From: Nonomuraea indica
GTDB taxonomy: Bacteria > Actinomycetota > Actinomycetes > Streptosporangiales > Streptosporangiaceae
Reading direction: 5' to 3'
Length of the DNA: 64,000 nucleotides
Assembly: GCF_002850745.1 (NCBI RefSeq)
Contig: NZ_KZ559473.1
Coordinates: 124,001-188,000, forward strand
Shown: positions 54,475 to 63,002 of the stretch, in pieces
How positions within the stretch are numbered: the stretch's first letter is position 1
Layout: every line of letters begins with the position of its first letter
Program-made: the position numbers and the translations under genes
Notes under the pieces: model-generated
The model's database searches: none
What the model was told of the DNA's origin: nothing
Seen by the model: only the letters and a program-made list of their open reading frames with translations

Positions 54475-55638
54475 GTGAGCAGACCGCCCGCCTATCTCGA
54501 CCACGCGGCGACCACGCCCATGCTGCCCGAGGCGATCGAGGCCATGACGGAGCAACTGGGCAGGGTCGGCAACGCCTCGTCGCTGCACGCGGCGGGCCGG
54601 CGGGTGCGCAGGGTCGTGGAGGAGGCGCGCGAGACCGTCGCCGACGCGCTCGGCGCGCGGCCCAGCGAGGTGGTCTTCACCTCCGGCGGCACCGAGGCCG
54701 ACAACCTCGCGGTCAAAGGACTCTACTGGGCGCGCGCCCCGCGCAGGCGCATCCTGATGAGCGCGGCCGAGCACCACGCCGCCCTCGACCCCGCCCAGTG
54801 GCTGGCCGACAGCCAGGGCGCGAAGGTCGAGCTCCTGCCGGTCGACGCGACCGGGCGCGTCCACCCCGACACGCTGCGCGCCGCCATCGCCGCCGACCCC
54901 GACGACGTCGCCCTGGTCAGCGTCATGTGGGCCAACAACGAGGTCGGCACCATCCAGCCCGTCCACGTGCTCGCGGCCATCGCCCACGACCACGGCATCC
55001 CGTTCCACACCGACGCGGTGCAGGCGGTCGGGCAGCTCCCGGTGTCGTTCGCCGACTCCGGCGCCGACGCGCTCGCCGTCACCGGCCACAAGATCGGCGG
55101 CCCGATGGGCGTCGGAGCGCTGCTGCTGGCCAGGGGGCTGACCCCGGTCTCGGTGCTGCACGGCGGCGGGCAGGAGCGCGACGTCCGCTCCGGCACGCTC
55201 GACGCGCCCGCCATCGCCGGCTTCGCCGCCGCGGTCCGCACCGCCGTCAAGGAGCAGCAGGAGCAGCGCCGCCGCCTGACCGAGCTGCGCGACGAGCTCA
55301 TCGAACGCGTCCGGCAGGCGGTGCCCGACGTGGTGCTCAACGGCGACCCCGACCACCGGCTGCCCGGCAACGCCCACTTCTCCTTCCCCGGCTGCGAGGG
55401 CGACGCGCTGCTCATGCTGCTCGACGCCAAGGGCGTGGAGTGCTCGACCGGGTCGGCCTGTTCGGCCGGCGTGGCACAGCCGTCCCACGTGCTGCTCGCC
55501 ATGGGCGCCGAGCCGGCGGCGGCCAGGGGGTCGCTGAGGTTCACGCTCGGCCACACCTCGACCCGTGACGACGTCGACCGCCTGATCGAGGTGCTGCCCG
55601 CCGCCGTCGAGCGGGCCCGCCGCGCCGGCCTGAGCTGA
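54475..55638 (+). CDS. Cysteine desulfurase (NifS/IscS family)
   Basis: 387 residues of a class V aminotransferase fold: YLDHAATTPMLPEAI at the start, FTSGGTEADNLAVKG, PLP-binding Lys in VTGHKIGGPMG and the catalytic-loop Cys in ECSTGSACSAG. It moves sulfur from cysteine to an acceptor; mnmA, 1.1 kb downstream, encodes a tRNA thiolase that needs such sulfur. GTG 54475 sits about 9 nt after a GATACC -10-like element with no ribosome site, so it may be leaderless. Confidence 0.95.
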   Translation: MSRPPAYLDHAATTPMLPEAIEAMTEQLGRVGNASSLHAAGRRVRRVVEEARETVADALGARPSEVVFTSGGTEADNLAVKGLYWARAPRRRILMSAAEHHAALDPAQWLADSQGAKVELLPVDATGRVHPDTLRAAIAADPDDVALVSVMWANNEVGTIQPVHVLAAIAHDHGIPFHTDAVQAVGQLPVSFADSGADALAVTGHKIGGPMGVGALLLARGLTPVSVLHGGGQERDVRSGTLDAPAIAGFAAAVRTAVKEQQEQRRRLTELRDELIERVRQAVPDVVLNGDPDHRLPGNAHFSFPGCEGDALLMLLDAKGVECSTGSACSAGVAQPSHVLLAMGAEPAAARGSLRFTLGHTSTRDDVDRLIEVLPAAVERARRAGLS

Positions 55639-55657
55639 GCCGCGTCCGCGCGCCGGG

Positions 55658-56695
55658 TCAGCTGACGAACGGGACGACCGCGCTCCACGCCGGGTCAGCT
55701 GCCACGTCGACGCGCGCCCGGCCCTCCCGCCAGCCCGCCGCCAGCTCGCGCAGCCGCTCGGCGGCGTCACCGTCCGGGTCGGCGTACACGTGCACGATCC
55801 GATGGCCCTCGGCGCTCAGGTGCACGGCGAGCACGGCCGCGGCGGCCGGCTCGGCCAGCAGTCCCGCCAGCCGCTCGTCGAACGCGCCCAGCGCCTCCAC
55901 CGACTCCCCGGCGGGCAGGCCGTCGTCGTCGCGGTGGGCGTACGGCAACGTCACCATGACATGCTGCTCGAACAGCGGGAAGTCGACCGGCCGCAGCGGA
56001 TGCCTGACCGTCGCCACCAGCGGCGCGCCCGAGGCCGTCTGCCCCTCCAGCAGCGCCCACTGCTCCTCCGTGTAGCCGGAGGCCAGGTCGGCGACCACGG
56101 CGGGCAGGTGCACGGCCGCCACGCCGTCGATCGGCTCGTGCGTCACCGTCCTGATCTCGCCCACCCAGCGGGCCACCTCGTCCTCGCCCAGCACCCGGTC
56201 GAGCGCGAGCAGCGCCGCCTCCATCCGGTCGTCCTCGCCCAGCTCGCCGAAGACGGGGTGGTAGGCGGCCACGTCCACCCGGGTGGCGCCGAGCGGGGCG
56301 CGCAGCCCGAGCACGAGCTTGCCCACCGGCACCTCGACACCGCCCGCCTCGACCGTCAGCTCCTGCGCCCGGGCGTTGGCCTGACGGGACGGATGGAACT
56401 CCCACAGCAGGTCGCCCGTGGGCGCCGCCCGGGCCCAGCGGTGCGCCAGCGGGCGCAGCTCGGCGTCGCCCGCGGCCGTCACGACCAGCGCGTGCGCCGC
56501 CTCCCTGCCCGGAGCCAGCTCCCAGACCAGATCCGGGTGGACGGCCCGCACGGCCGGGCCCAGCTCGGCGGCCAGCCCCGCGGTGTCGTCCGCCGCCACC
56601 AGGGCGTCGATCCGGGGCCTCGCGCCCTCCCACCACGCCCAGAACGTGGCGATGCCGTCGTCTTCCACGTCGCCCTTGCGGCCGAACAGTCGCAT
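55658..56695 (-). CDS. DUF695-domain-like protein of unknown function
   Basis: 345 residues, soluble, no signal peptide or membrane helix. The N-terminal part (FWAWWEGARPRIDALVA; LVWELAPGREAAHALVVTA) resembles a domain often found with DUF695; the C-terminal ~120 residues (HVMVTLPYAHRDDDGLPAGE; LAGLLAEPAAAAVLAVHLSAEG; HRIVHVYADPDG) match the DUF695 type. No activity is known. It is antisense-oriented between iscS-type and mnmA genes and is probably transcribed on its own. ATG 56695. Confidence 0.75.
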   Translation of the reverse strand: MRLFGRKGDVEDDGIATFWAWWEGARPRIDALVAADDTAGLAAELGPAVRAVHPDLVWELAPGREAAHALVVTAAGDAELRPLAHRWARAAPTGDLLWEFHPSRQANARAQELTVEAGGVEVPVGKLVLGLRAPLGATRVDVAAYHPVFGELGEDDRMEAALLALDRVLGEDEVARWVGEIRTVTHEPIDGVAAVHLPAVVADLASGYTEEQWALLEGQTASGAPLVATVRHPLRPVDFPLFEQHVMVTLPYAHRDDDGLPAGESVEALGAFDERLAGLLAEPAAAAVLAVHLSAEGHRIVHVYADPDGDAAERLRELAAGWREGRARVDVAADPAWSAVVPFVS

Positions 56696-56784
56696 AGCCG
56701 TGCATCCTTCCAGAAGAGCGGGGTGGAGCGTGCCCGGGCACCGCGCGAAGCGCACCCTCCATCGGACAGTACTCTGGAACGGTC

Positions 56785-57843
56785 ATGGGACTGCGTGTGC
56801 TTGCCGCCATGTCGGGCGGCGTCGACTCAGCCGTGGCCGCTGCTCGCATCGCCGAGGCCGGTCACGACGTCACCGGTGTGCATCTCGCCCTGTCGGCCAA
56901 CCCCCAATCCCACCGCACGGGAGCCCGGGGCTGCTGCACGGTCGAGGACTCACGCGACGCCCGCCGCGCCGCCGACGTGATCGGCATCCCGTTCTACATC
57001 TGGGACATGGCCGAGCGCTTCCAGCGCGACGTGATCGAGGACTTCGTCGCCGAGTACGCCGCGGGCCGCACGCCCAACCCGTGCCTGCGGTGCAACGAGA
57101 AGATCAAGTTCGCGGCGGTGCTCGACCGGGCGCTCGCGCTCGGGTTCGACGCCGTGGCGACCGGCCACCACGCCCGGCTCGTCGACGGTGTGCTGTCGCG
57201 CAGCGTCGACGCGGGCAAGGACCAGTCCTACGTGCTCGGCGTGCTCACCCGCGAGCAGCTCGGCCACGCCATGTTCCCGCTGGGCGACTCCACCAAGGCG
57301 CAGGTGCGCGAGGAGGCGGCCCGGCGCGGCCTGACCGTGGCCGACAAGCCCGACAGCCACGACATCTGCTTCATCGCCGACGGCGACACGCGCGGCTTCC
57401 TGGCCGAGCGGCTCGGCTCGGCCGAGGGGCCGATCGTCGACCAGGCGGGCGAGGTGGTCGGCAGCCACCAGGGGGCCCACGGGTTCACGGTGGGGCAGCG
57501 CAAGGGCCTGCGCATCGACCGGCCGGCCGCCGACGGCAGGCCGCGCTACGTGCTGTCGATCGAGCCCGTGTCCAACACGGTGACGGTCGGGCCGCGCGCC
57601 GCGCTGGAGGTCACCTCCATCACCTGCGGGCCGCCCGTCTGGAACGGCCCGTCCGTCCTCGACGACCTGACCGTCCAGCTGCGCGCGCACGGCGAGGTCT
57701 ACGGCTGCCGCATCGAGGAGTCGGACGGCGGGCTGCGCATCGAGCTCGACCGGCCCGCGACCGGGGTGGCCCCCGGCCAGGCGGCGGTGCTCTACTCGGG
57801 CGCCACCGTGATCGGCTCCGCCACGATCGCACACGCCGCCTGA
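56785..57843 (+). CDS. mnmA: tRNA-specific 2-thiouridylase
   Basis: 352 residues with the PP-loop MSGGVDSAVAA (10-15), the first catalytic Cys in TPNPCLRCNEKIKF (Cys100/103) and the second in SHDICFIADG (Cys195). It thiolates U34 of Glu, Gln and Lys tRNAs using persulfide sulfur, plausibly from the desulfurase encoded upstream. ATG 56785 begins exactly at the domain. Followed by a repeat region, then the convergent MBL gene. Confidence 0.96.
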   Translation: MGLRVLAAMSGGVDSAVAAARIAEAGHDVTGVHLALSANPQSHRTGARGCCTVEDSRDARRAADVIGIPFYIWDMAERFQRDVIEDFVAEYAAGRTPNPCLRCNEKIKFAAVLDRALALGFDAVATGHHARLVDGVLSRSVDAGKDQSYVLGVLTREQLGHAMFPLGDSTKAQVREEAARRGLTVADKPDSHDICFIADGDTRGFLAERLGSAEGPIVDQAGEVVGSHQGAHGFTVGQRKGLRIDRPAADGRPRYVLSIEPVSNTVTVGPRAALEVTSITCGPPVWNGPSVLDDLTVQLRAHGEVYGCRIEESDGGLRIELDRPATGVAPGQAAVLYSGATVIGSATIAHAA

Positions 57844-58005
57844 GTCACACGCCGCCTGGTACGCACGCCGCCCGACGCACGCCGCCCGACGCACGCCGCC
57901 TGGTACGCACGCCGCCCGACGCACGCCGCCCGACGCGCGCCGCCTGGCGCGCGCGCCGCTAGGTACGCACGCCGCCCGACGCGCGCCGCCTGGCGCGCTG
58001 GGGTC
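57844..58005. repeat. 14-16 bp tandem array after mnmA
   Basis: The whole gap between mnmA and the convergent MBL gene is made of CGCACGCCGCCCGA-type 14-bp units and CGCACGCCGCCTGGTA-type 16-bp units in mixed order. No gene is supported. It could serve as a transcription stop for both genes. Confidence 0.85.
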
Positions 58006-58638
58006 TCAGCCCAGCGTGACCGACTCGCCGGCGGCCAGCCTGCGCATGTCGGCGCCCTGCTCGTCCGACTCGTGCTTCAGCCAGCTGTCCACGATGGACA
58101 ACCCGGCGTCGTTGAGCAACCCGTCGTGCGTCGAGTAGGCGCGGGCCGGACGGATGGTGCGCAGATACTCGACCATCTCCATGCCCTTCAGCCATGGGGC
58201 GTTGGTCGGCACCAGCAGCGTCGGCACCTCCACGTCGGGCACCGTCAGCGCGTCACCCGGGTAGAACACCTCCTCGTCGAGCAGGAACCCGACATTCTGG
58301 ACGATCGGCATGTCAGGGTGGTTCTTCGCGTGCCACTCGCCGAACACCCGCACCGCGAACCCCGCCGCCGTGAAGTCGTCGCCGTGCCGCACCACCTGCA
58401 CCTTGGCCGGGACGCCCGACAGCTCCCCGGCGACGCCCTCGCAGGTCCACACCTCCAGCTCCGGCGTGGCCGACCTCAGGCGCTCGACGTCGAGATGGTC
58501 GAAGTGCTGGTGCGTGACGAGCACCGCGTCGGCGCCGTCGAGCGCCTCCGCCTCGCTGAACGCGCCCGGGTCGATGACGAGGACCTTGCCGTCCTTCTCC
58601 AGCCGGACGCACGCGTGACCGTACTTGGTGAGCCTCAT
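58006..58638 (-). CDS. MBL fold metal-dependent hydrolase, UlaG-like
   Basis: 210 residues with the metallo-beta-lactamase fold signature THQHFDHLDVERL, the DPGAFS loop, FGEWHAKNHPDMP and STHDGLLND near the end. It is the short L-ascorbate-lactonase-like (UlaG) type without extra domains; the substrate is unknown. ATG 58638 is the start. It diverges from the MetE-like gene (23 bp). Confidence 0.9.
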   Translation of the reverse strand: MRLTKYGHACVRLEKDGKVLVIDPGAFSEAEALDGADAVLVTHQHFDHLDVERLRSATPELEVWTCEGVAGELSGVPAKVQVVRHGDDFTAAGFAVRVFGEWHAKNHPDMPIVQNVGFLLDEEVFYPGDALTVPDVEVPTLLVPTNAPWLKGMEMVEYLRTIRPARAYSTHDGLLNDAGLSIVDSWLKHESDEQGADMRRLAAGESVTLG

Positions 58639-58661
58639 CTCCGAGAGCCTACGCTTGTCCC

Positions 58662-59654
58662 ATGTTGACGTGGGAAGCCACCGGGGTCGGGTCGCATCCC
58701 GGCAAGGATCATCTGGAGGCGGCGCGGGTCGTCTTCGGCGAGGTGCCCGGCCTGCCGTACCTGCCCGAGCTGCCGGCGCGCGGCGTGGGCGCCGACATGG
58801 TCGGCCGGACGGCGGCGCTGCTGGTGGACCTGCCGGTGGAGGTGCAGCCGTCGGGATGGCGGCTCACCGACCGCCCGGGCCGCGATCACCGCAGGGCCGT
58901 CGACCATCTCAGGCGCGACCTCGACGGGCTGGAGGAGGCCGGGCACGCCTACGAGGGGCCGCTCAAGGTGCAGGTGTGCGGGCCGTGGACGCTCGCGGGC
59001 GCGGTCGAGCTGCGCCACGGCGACAAGATGCTGTCCGACCACGGCGCGGTGCGCGACCTGACCGCCTCCCTGGCGCAGGGCGTCGCCGACCACGTGGCGG
59101 AGGTGCGGCGGCGGCTGCCCGGCGTCACCGAGGTCGTGCTCCAGCTCGACGAGCCGGGCCTGCCGGGCGCGCTGGCGGGCACGGTGCCGACCGCGTCGGG
59201 GTTCGGGCGGCTGGCCGCCGTCGAGGAGTGGCGGGTGGAGGAGTCGCTGCGCGCCTTCCCCGACCCCGTCGTCCACTGCTGCGCGCCCGCCGTGCCGTAC
59301 GCGCTGCTGCGCAGGGCCGGTGTGCGGGGCGTGTCGGTGGACGCCTCGCTCGTCAGGCGGCGCGACGAGGACTCCCTGGGCGAGGCGGTCGAGGCGGGCA
59401 TGGCGCTGCTGCTCGGCGTGGTGCCGGGCACCGACACCCGGCTGCCCGGCCCCGACGTGGTCGCCAAGCCGGCGCTGGAGCTGTGGCGGCGGCTGGGCTT
59501 CCCGCCCGACCGGCTGTCCCGCCAGGTGGCGCTCACCCCGGCCTGCGGGCTCGCGGGGGCGTCGCCGGCGTACGCGAGGGCGGCGCTGGGCGCCTGCCGC
59601 AAGGCGGCCCAGGTGCTCAGGGAGGACCCGGAGGGCGAGAGGCGGGAGCGGTGA
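58662..59654 (+). CDS. MetE C-terminal-like (cobalamin-independent methionine synthase) protein
   Basis: 330 residues covering only the C-terminal zinc barrel of MetE. Zinc ligand candidates are His-Cys in PVVHCCAPAVPY, an acidic residue in LQLDEPGLPG and Cys in LTPACGLAG. Such short proteins next to ligA are common in actinomycetes and may use a different methyl donor from full MetE. ATG 58662 is close to the divergent MBL start. Activity is inferred from fold only. Confidence 0.85.
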   Translation: MLTWEATGVGSHPGKDHLEAARVVFGEVPGLPYLPELPARGVGADMVGRTAALLVDLPVEVQPSGWRLTDRPGRDHRRAVDHLRRDLDGLEEAGHAYEGPLKVQVCGPWTLAGAVELRHGDKMLSDHGAVRDLTASLAQGVADHVAEVRRRLPGVTEVVLQLDEPGLPGALAGTVPTASGFGRLAAVEEWRVEESLRAFPDPVVHCCAPAVPYALLRRAGVRGVSVDASLVRRRDEDSLGEAVEAGMALLLGVVPGTDTRLPGPDVVAKPALELWRRLGFPPDRLSRQVALTPACGLAGASPAYARAALGACRKAAQVLREDPEGERRER

Positions 59655-59688
59655 CCGCACCCACCCGGGACGGCGGTCCCTGAAGGGT

Positions 59689-59815
59689 CCGTGGCGGTCT
59701 CTCCGAGAGCCCGTGGGGCTCTCCTGAGAGGCCGTGGCGGTCTCCTCCGGGACCGTGGCGCTCTCCTGAAGGGCCGTGGCGGTCTCCTCAGGGACCGTGG
59801 CGGTCTCCTGAGGGG
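59689..59815. repeat. 21-bp tandem array between metE-like and ligA
   Basis: Six units of about 21 bp (like CCGTGGCGGTCTCCTGAGGG plus one base) run from 59689 to 59815, 34 bp after the MetE-like stop. The remaining 59816-60045 holds no supported gene; the ligA ribosome site GAAGGAGGA is at about 60030-60038. Confidence 0.9.
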
Positions 59816-60045
59816 CCGTGGGGAGTGTTTGCCGACGGGCTTGTGGCGAGGTGTTGCCGAGGGGGCTTTGGCGGGTCTTGTCTAGGGGTTGTGACGGTTT
59901 CGCCGAGGGGTCTGTGACGGTCCTGTTGAGGAACCCGTGGCGGTTCGCGGGTGGTCCGATGGGGATGACCTGGGCCGTTCTTGTCGGTGCCGGGCGATAG
60001 CGTTTCCTCAGGTCGGGAACGCGGCGAGAGCGAAGGAGGACTCGC

Positions 60046-62232
60046 GTGAGCGAGCCAAGCGCCGGGGGCGTGCCGGTGGCCGCGCTGAAGCGGCACGCGG
60101 AGCTGACGGAGCTGGTCGAGGAGGCGCGCTGGCGCTACTACGTGCTCGACCAGCCGACGGTCAGCGACGCCGAGTTCGACGGCTGGTTCAGGGAGCTGCT
60201 CGCCCTGGAGGAGGCGCACCCGTCGCTCCAGACGCCCGACTCGCCGACGCAGAAGGTCGGCGCGCCGGTCTCGGGCGACTTCGCCAAGGTGCGGCACCTC
60301 GCGCGCATGGAGAGCCTCGACAACGCCTTCGACGCCGCCGACATGGCCGCCTGGCAGGCCAGGGCCGAGCGGCTGGCCGAGGGCGACCCCGGCCCCTACC
60401 TCGTCGAGCTCAAGATCGACGGCCTGGCGGTGGCCCTCGTCTACCGTGACGGCAAGCTGGAGCGCGGAGCCACCCGGGGCGACGGCCGCACGGGCGACGA
60501 CGTCACCGCCAACGTCCGCACGATCAAGGGCGTCCCGCACCGGTTGCACGGCGACGACGTGCCCAGCCTGGTCGAGGTGCGCGGCGAGGTCTACATCCCG
60601 GTCGACGACTTCACCAAGCTCAACGAGCAACTCGTCGAGCAGGGCAAGCCCCCGTTCGCCAACCCGCGCAACTCCGCCGCCGGCACCCTGCGCCAGAAGG
60701 ACCCGCGCATCACCGCCCAGCGCCCGCTGCGCATGATCGTCCATGGTGTCGGCGTGTGGGAGGGCGCGACGGCGCCGCGCGCCCAGTCGGAGGTCTACGA
60801 CCGGCTGCGCGCGTTCGGGCTGCCGGTCAGCGACCTCTACCAGGTGGTCCAGGGCCTCGACGAGGTCAACGCGTTCATCGAGCACTACCGCGTGCACCGG
60901 CACGACCCGCCCTACGAGATCGACGGCGTCGTCGTCAAGGTCGACGACTTCCGCACCCAGCGCGAGCTGGGCTCCACCTCGCGGGCGCCGCGCTGGGCGA
61001 TCGCCTACAAATACCCGCCCGAAGAGGTCAACACCAAGCTGCTCGACATCCAGGTCGGCGTGGGCCGCACCGGCCGGGTCACGCCGTTCGCGGTGATGGA
61101 GCCCGTCGTGGTCGCCGGGTCCACGGTCGAGCGGGCCACGCTGCACAACGCCGCGATCGTCGTCAAGAAGGGCGTGCTGATCGGCGACACGGTCGTGCTG
61201 CGCAAGGCCGGCGACGTCATCCCCGAGATCGTCGGCCCGGTCACGGCGCTGCGCGACGGCTCCGAGCGGGAGTTCGTCATGCCCACCCACTGCCCCGAGT
61301 GCGGCACCGAGCTGGCCTACGAGAAGGAGGGCGACGCCGACCTGCGCTGCCCCAACGCCCGCGGCTGCCCGGCGCAGATCCGCGAGCGCATCTTCTTCGC
61401 CGCCCGTCGCACCGCCCTCGACATCACCGGCCTCGGCTACGTCGCGGCGACCGCGCTCACCCAGCCGCTCCCGCCGCAGCAGCCGGCCGTGCGCACCGAG
61501 GCCGACCTGTTCGACCTCACGCTGGAGCAGCTCATCCCCATCAGGTCGGTGGTGCGCGACAAGGACACCGGCCTGCCCAAGATCGACCCCAGGACGGGGG
61601 AGCAGAAGGTCGTCTCGTTCTTCTCCAACGTCAACGGCCAGCCGAGCCAGAACGCGCTGACGCTCCTCCAGGAGCTGGAGGAGGCCAAACAGAGGCCGCT
61701 CGCGCAGGTCCTCGTCGCCCTGTCCATCCGCCACATCGGGCCGCCCACCGCCCGTGTCCTCGCCGACCAGATGCGCTCGATGGACGCCATCATGAACGCC
61801 TCGGAGGAGGAGCTGGCCGCCATCGAGGGCATCGGCCCCCGGATGGCCGCCACCATCCGTGAGTGGTTCGCGGTCGACTGGCACCGCGAGATCATCGAGC
61901 GCTGGCGGGCGGCCGGGGTTCGCATGGAGGACGAGCCGGCCCCGGAGAAGGGGCCGCAGACCCTCCAGGGCCTCACCTTCGTCGTGACCGGCACCCTCGA
62001 CGGCTACACCCGTGACAGCGCGGCCGAGGCCCTCACCAGCCGGGGCGGCAAGGTCGCGGGATCGGTGTCGAAGAAGACGTCGTTCGTGATCGTGGGGGAG
62101 AACGCCGGGTCCAAGTACGACAAGGCGGTCAGTCTGGGGGTCCCGATCCTCGACGAGCAGGGCTTCGAGGTTCTCCTCAAGGACGGCCCGGAGGCGGCGT
62201 CCGCGGTCGCCGTCGCCCCCGAGACCGAGTAA
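60046..62232 (+). CDS. ligA: NAD+-dependent DNA ligase
   Basis: 728 residues with the full LigA set: Ia domain (~10-70), adenylation domain with AMP-binding Lys123 (VELKIDGLAVAL), OB fold, four-Cys zinc finger (HCPECGTELAYEKEGDADLR and CPNARGC), HhH region (VALSIRHIGPPTA; AIEGIGPRMA) and a C-terminal BRCT domain (GLTFVVTGTLDGYTRD). It seals nicks in replication. GTG 60046 follows a strong AAGGAGGA. Confidence 0.97.
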   Translation: MSEPSAGGVPVAALKRHAELTELVEEARWRYYVLDQPTVSDAEFDGWFRELLALEEAHPSLQTPDSPTQKVGAPVSGDFAKVRHLARMESLDNAFDAADMAAWQARAERLAEGDPGPYLVELKIDGLAVALVYRDGKLERGATRGDGRTGDDVTANVRTIKGVPHRLHGDDVPSLVEVRGEVYIPVDDFTKLNEQLVEQGKPPFANPRNSAAGTLRQKDPRITAQRPLRMIVHGVGVWEGATAPRAQSEVYDRLRAFGLPVSDLYQVVQGLDEVNAFIEHYRVHRHDPPYEIDGVVVKVDDFRTQRELGSTSRAPRWAIAYKYPPEEVNTKLLDIQVGVGRTGRVTPFAVMEPVVVAGSTVERATLHNAAIVVKKGVLIGDTVVLRKAGDVIPEIVGPVTALRDGSEREFVMPTHCPECGTELAYEKEGDADLRCPNARGCPAQIRERIFFAARRTALDITGLGYVAATALTQPLPPQQPAVRTEADLFDLTLEQLIPIRSVVRDKDTGLPKIDPRTGEQKVVSFFSNVNGQPSQNALTLLQELEEAKQRPLAQVLVALSIRHIGPPTARVLADQMRSMDAIMNASEEELAAIEGIGPRMAATIREWFAVDWHREIIERWRAAGVRMEDEPAPEKGPQTLQGLTFVVTGTLDGYTRDSAAEALTSRGGKVAGSVSKKTSFVIVGENAGSKYDKAVSLGVPILDEQGFEVLLKDGPEAASAVAVAPETE

Positions 62233-62340
62233 CCACCCCCACCCAGGGCCGGACCGTCCGGGAGGAGTCCCGTCCCACCACGCGGAACGCCGCCACCGCA
62301 CAGGCAGGCGCCGCGCGTGAGCACGGCGCGCGGTAGGGCC

Positions 62341-62460
62341 GCGCGTGGAGACGTTGCGCGTGGAGACGTTGCGCGTGGAGACGCTGCGCGTGGAGACGTT
62401 GCGCGTGGAGACGTTGCGCGTGGAGACGTTGCGCGTGGAGACGTTGCGCGTGGAGACGTT
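62341..62460. repeat. 15-bp tandem array, eight units
   Basis: Eight consecutive 15-bp units (GCGCGTGGAGACGTT; the third has one change) fill exactly 120 bp about 110 bp after ligA. A degenerate ninth copy lies at 62528-62545, beyond the hydratase-like fragment. In one frame they code for a GDVAR pentapeptide repeat. No spacers, so not CRISPR. Confidence 0.95.
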
Positions 62461-62518
62461 GCGGCCCGCACGCTCGACGCCGACCCCGGCGTGCACGCCG
62501 TCGTCGTCTACGGCGGCG
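62461..62518 (+). pseudogene. 58-bp fragment of enoyl-CoA hydratase gene
   Basis: This stretch matches 27958-28015 of the hydratase gene at 57 of 58 positions, in the same orientation, encoding ARTLDADPGVHAVVVYGG where the full gene has ARTVDADPGVHAVVVYGG. It stops abruptly at both sides and lies within the 15-bp array, so it is a translocated fragment rather than a gene. The rest of 62233-62741 holds no other supported gene. Confidence 0.8.
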
Positions 62519-62741
62519 CGTGCGGGCCGCATGGAGATGTTGCGCAGCAGGTGTGGTCCCGCGCGGGAGGTGCGCTCGCCGGATGCGTGGGCCGTGTTGA
62601 GGGGTGAGTTGGTGCGTGCCGTGGTGGGGGTGCGGCGGAGCGGGCCTCGCTCGGTGGCGAGCGGCGCGTGGGGTGTGTGATCGCGTTTATCGGGCAGGCG
62701 CCGTCCCGTCAGCGCTCATGTGTCTCACTGGAAGGCCTTTC

Positions 62742-63002
62742 ATGACTGTCGAACAGCCTGCCGTCTGCCCGAGGTGCCAGGGCGTGACCGTGGCCCTGCA
62801 CGCCAGTGCCTACACGCCCGCTCGCGCACGGCTGATCCTCGCCAACGGCTACTGTCGCGGCCACGGGTACGACGTCGAGCGCAGCCCCGGACACGACGGG
62901 CATGCCGAGGTCACCACGCTCCCCGTCCGCGGTCAGCGGCATCGGGAGGAGCGCACCGGGTCCGACCTCGACGTCTTCCGGGTCAGCCACGCCGAGGTGT
63001 GA
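62742..63002 (+). CDS. Small hypothetical protein with CxxC motif
   Basis: 86 residues starting at ATG 62742 behind GGAAGG. An early CPRC pair (AVCPRCQG) and a later Cys (LANGYCRGHGYDVE) with His could bind zinc, but the set is incomplete for a zinc ribbon. The C-terminal third is polar. I do not recognise the family; the good ribosome site supports a real gene. Confidence 0.55.
   Translation: MTVEQPAVCPRCQGVTVALHASAYTPARARLILANGYCRGHGYDVERSPGHDGHAEVTTLPVRGQRHREERTGSDLDVFRVSHAEV

Noticed and set aside
59960..60010. Housekeeping promoter for ligA
   Set aside because: TTGTCG and GATAGC-like elements are only about 9 bp apart.
62004..62471. Minus-strand frame encoding SPRAT-type repeats
   Set aside because: It is the complement of the 15-bp array plus the ligA end; no start signal or domain.
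62317..62607. 96-codon plus-strand frame with GDVAR repeats and a hydratase-like motif
   Set aside because: No ribosome site; it is explained by the 15-bp repeats and the gene fragment, so it is reported as repeat and fragment rather than a gene.
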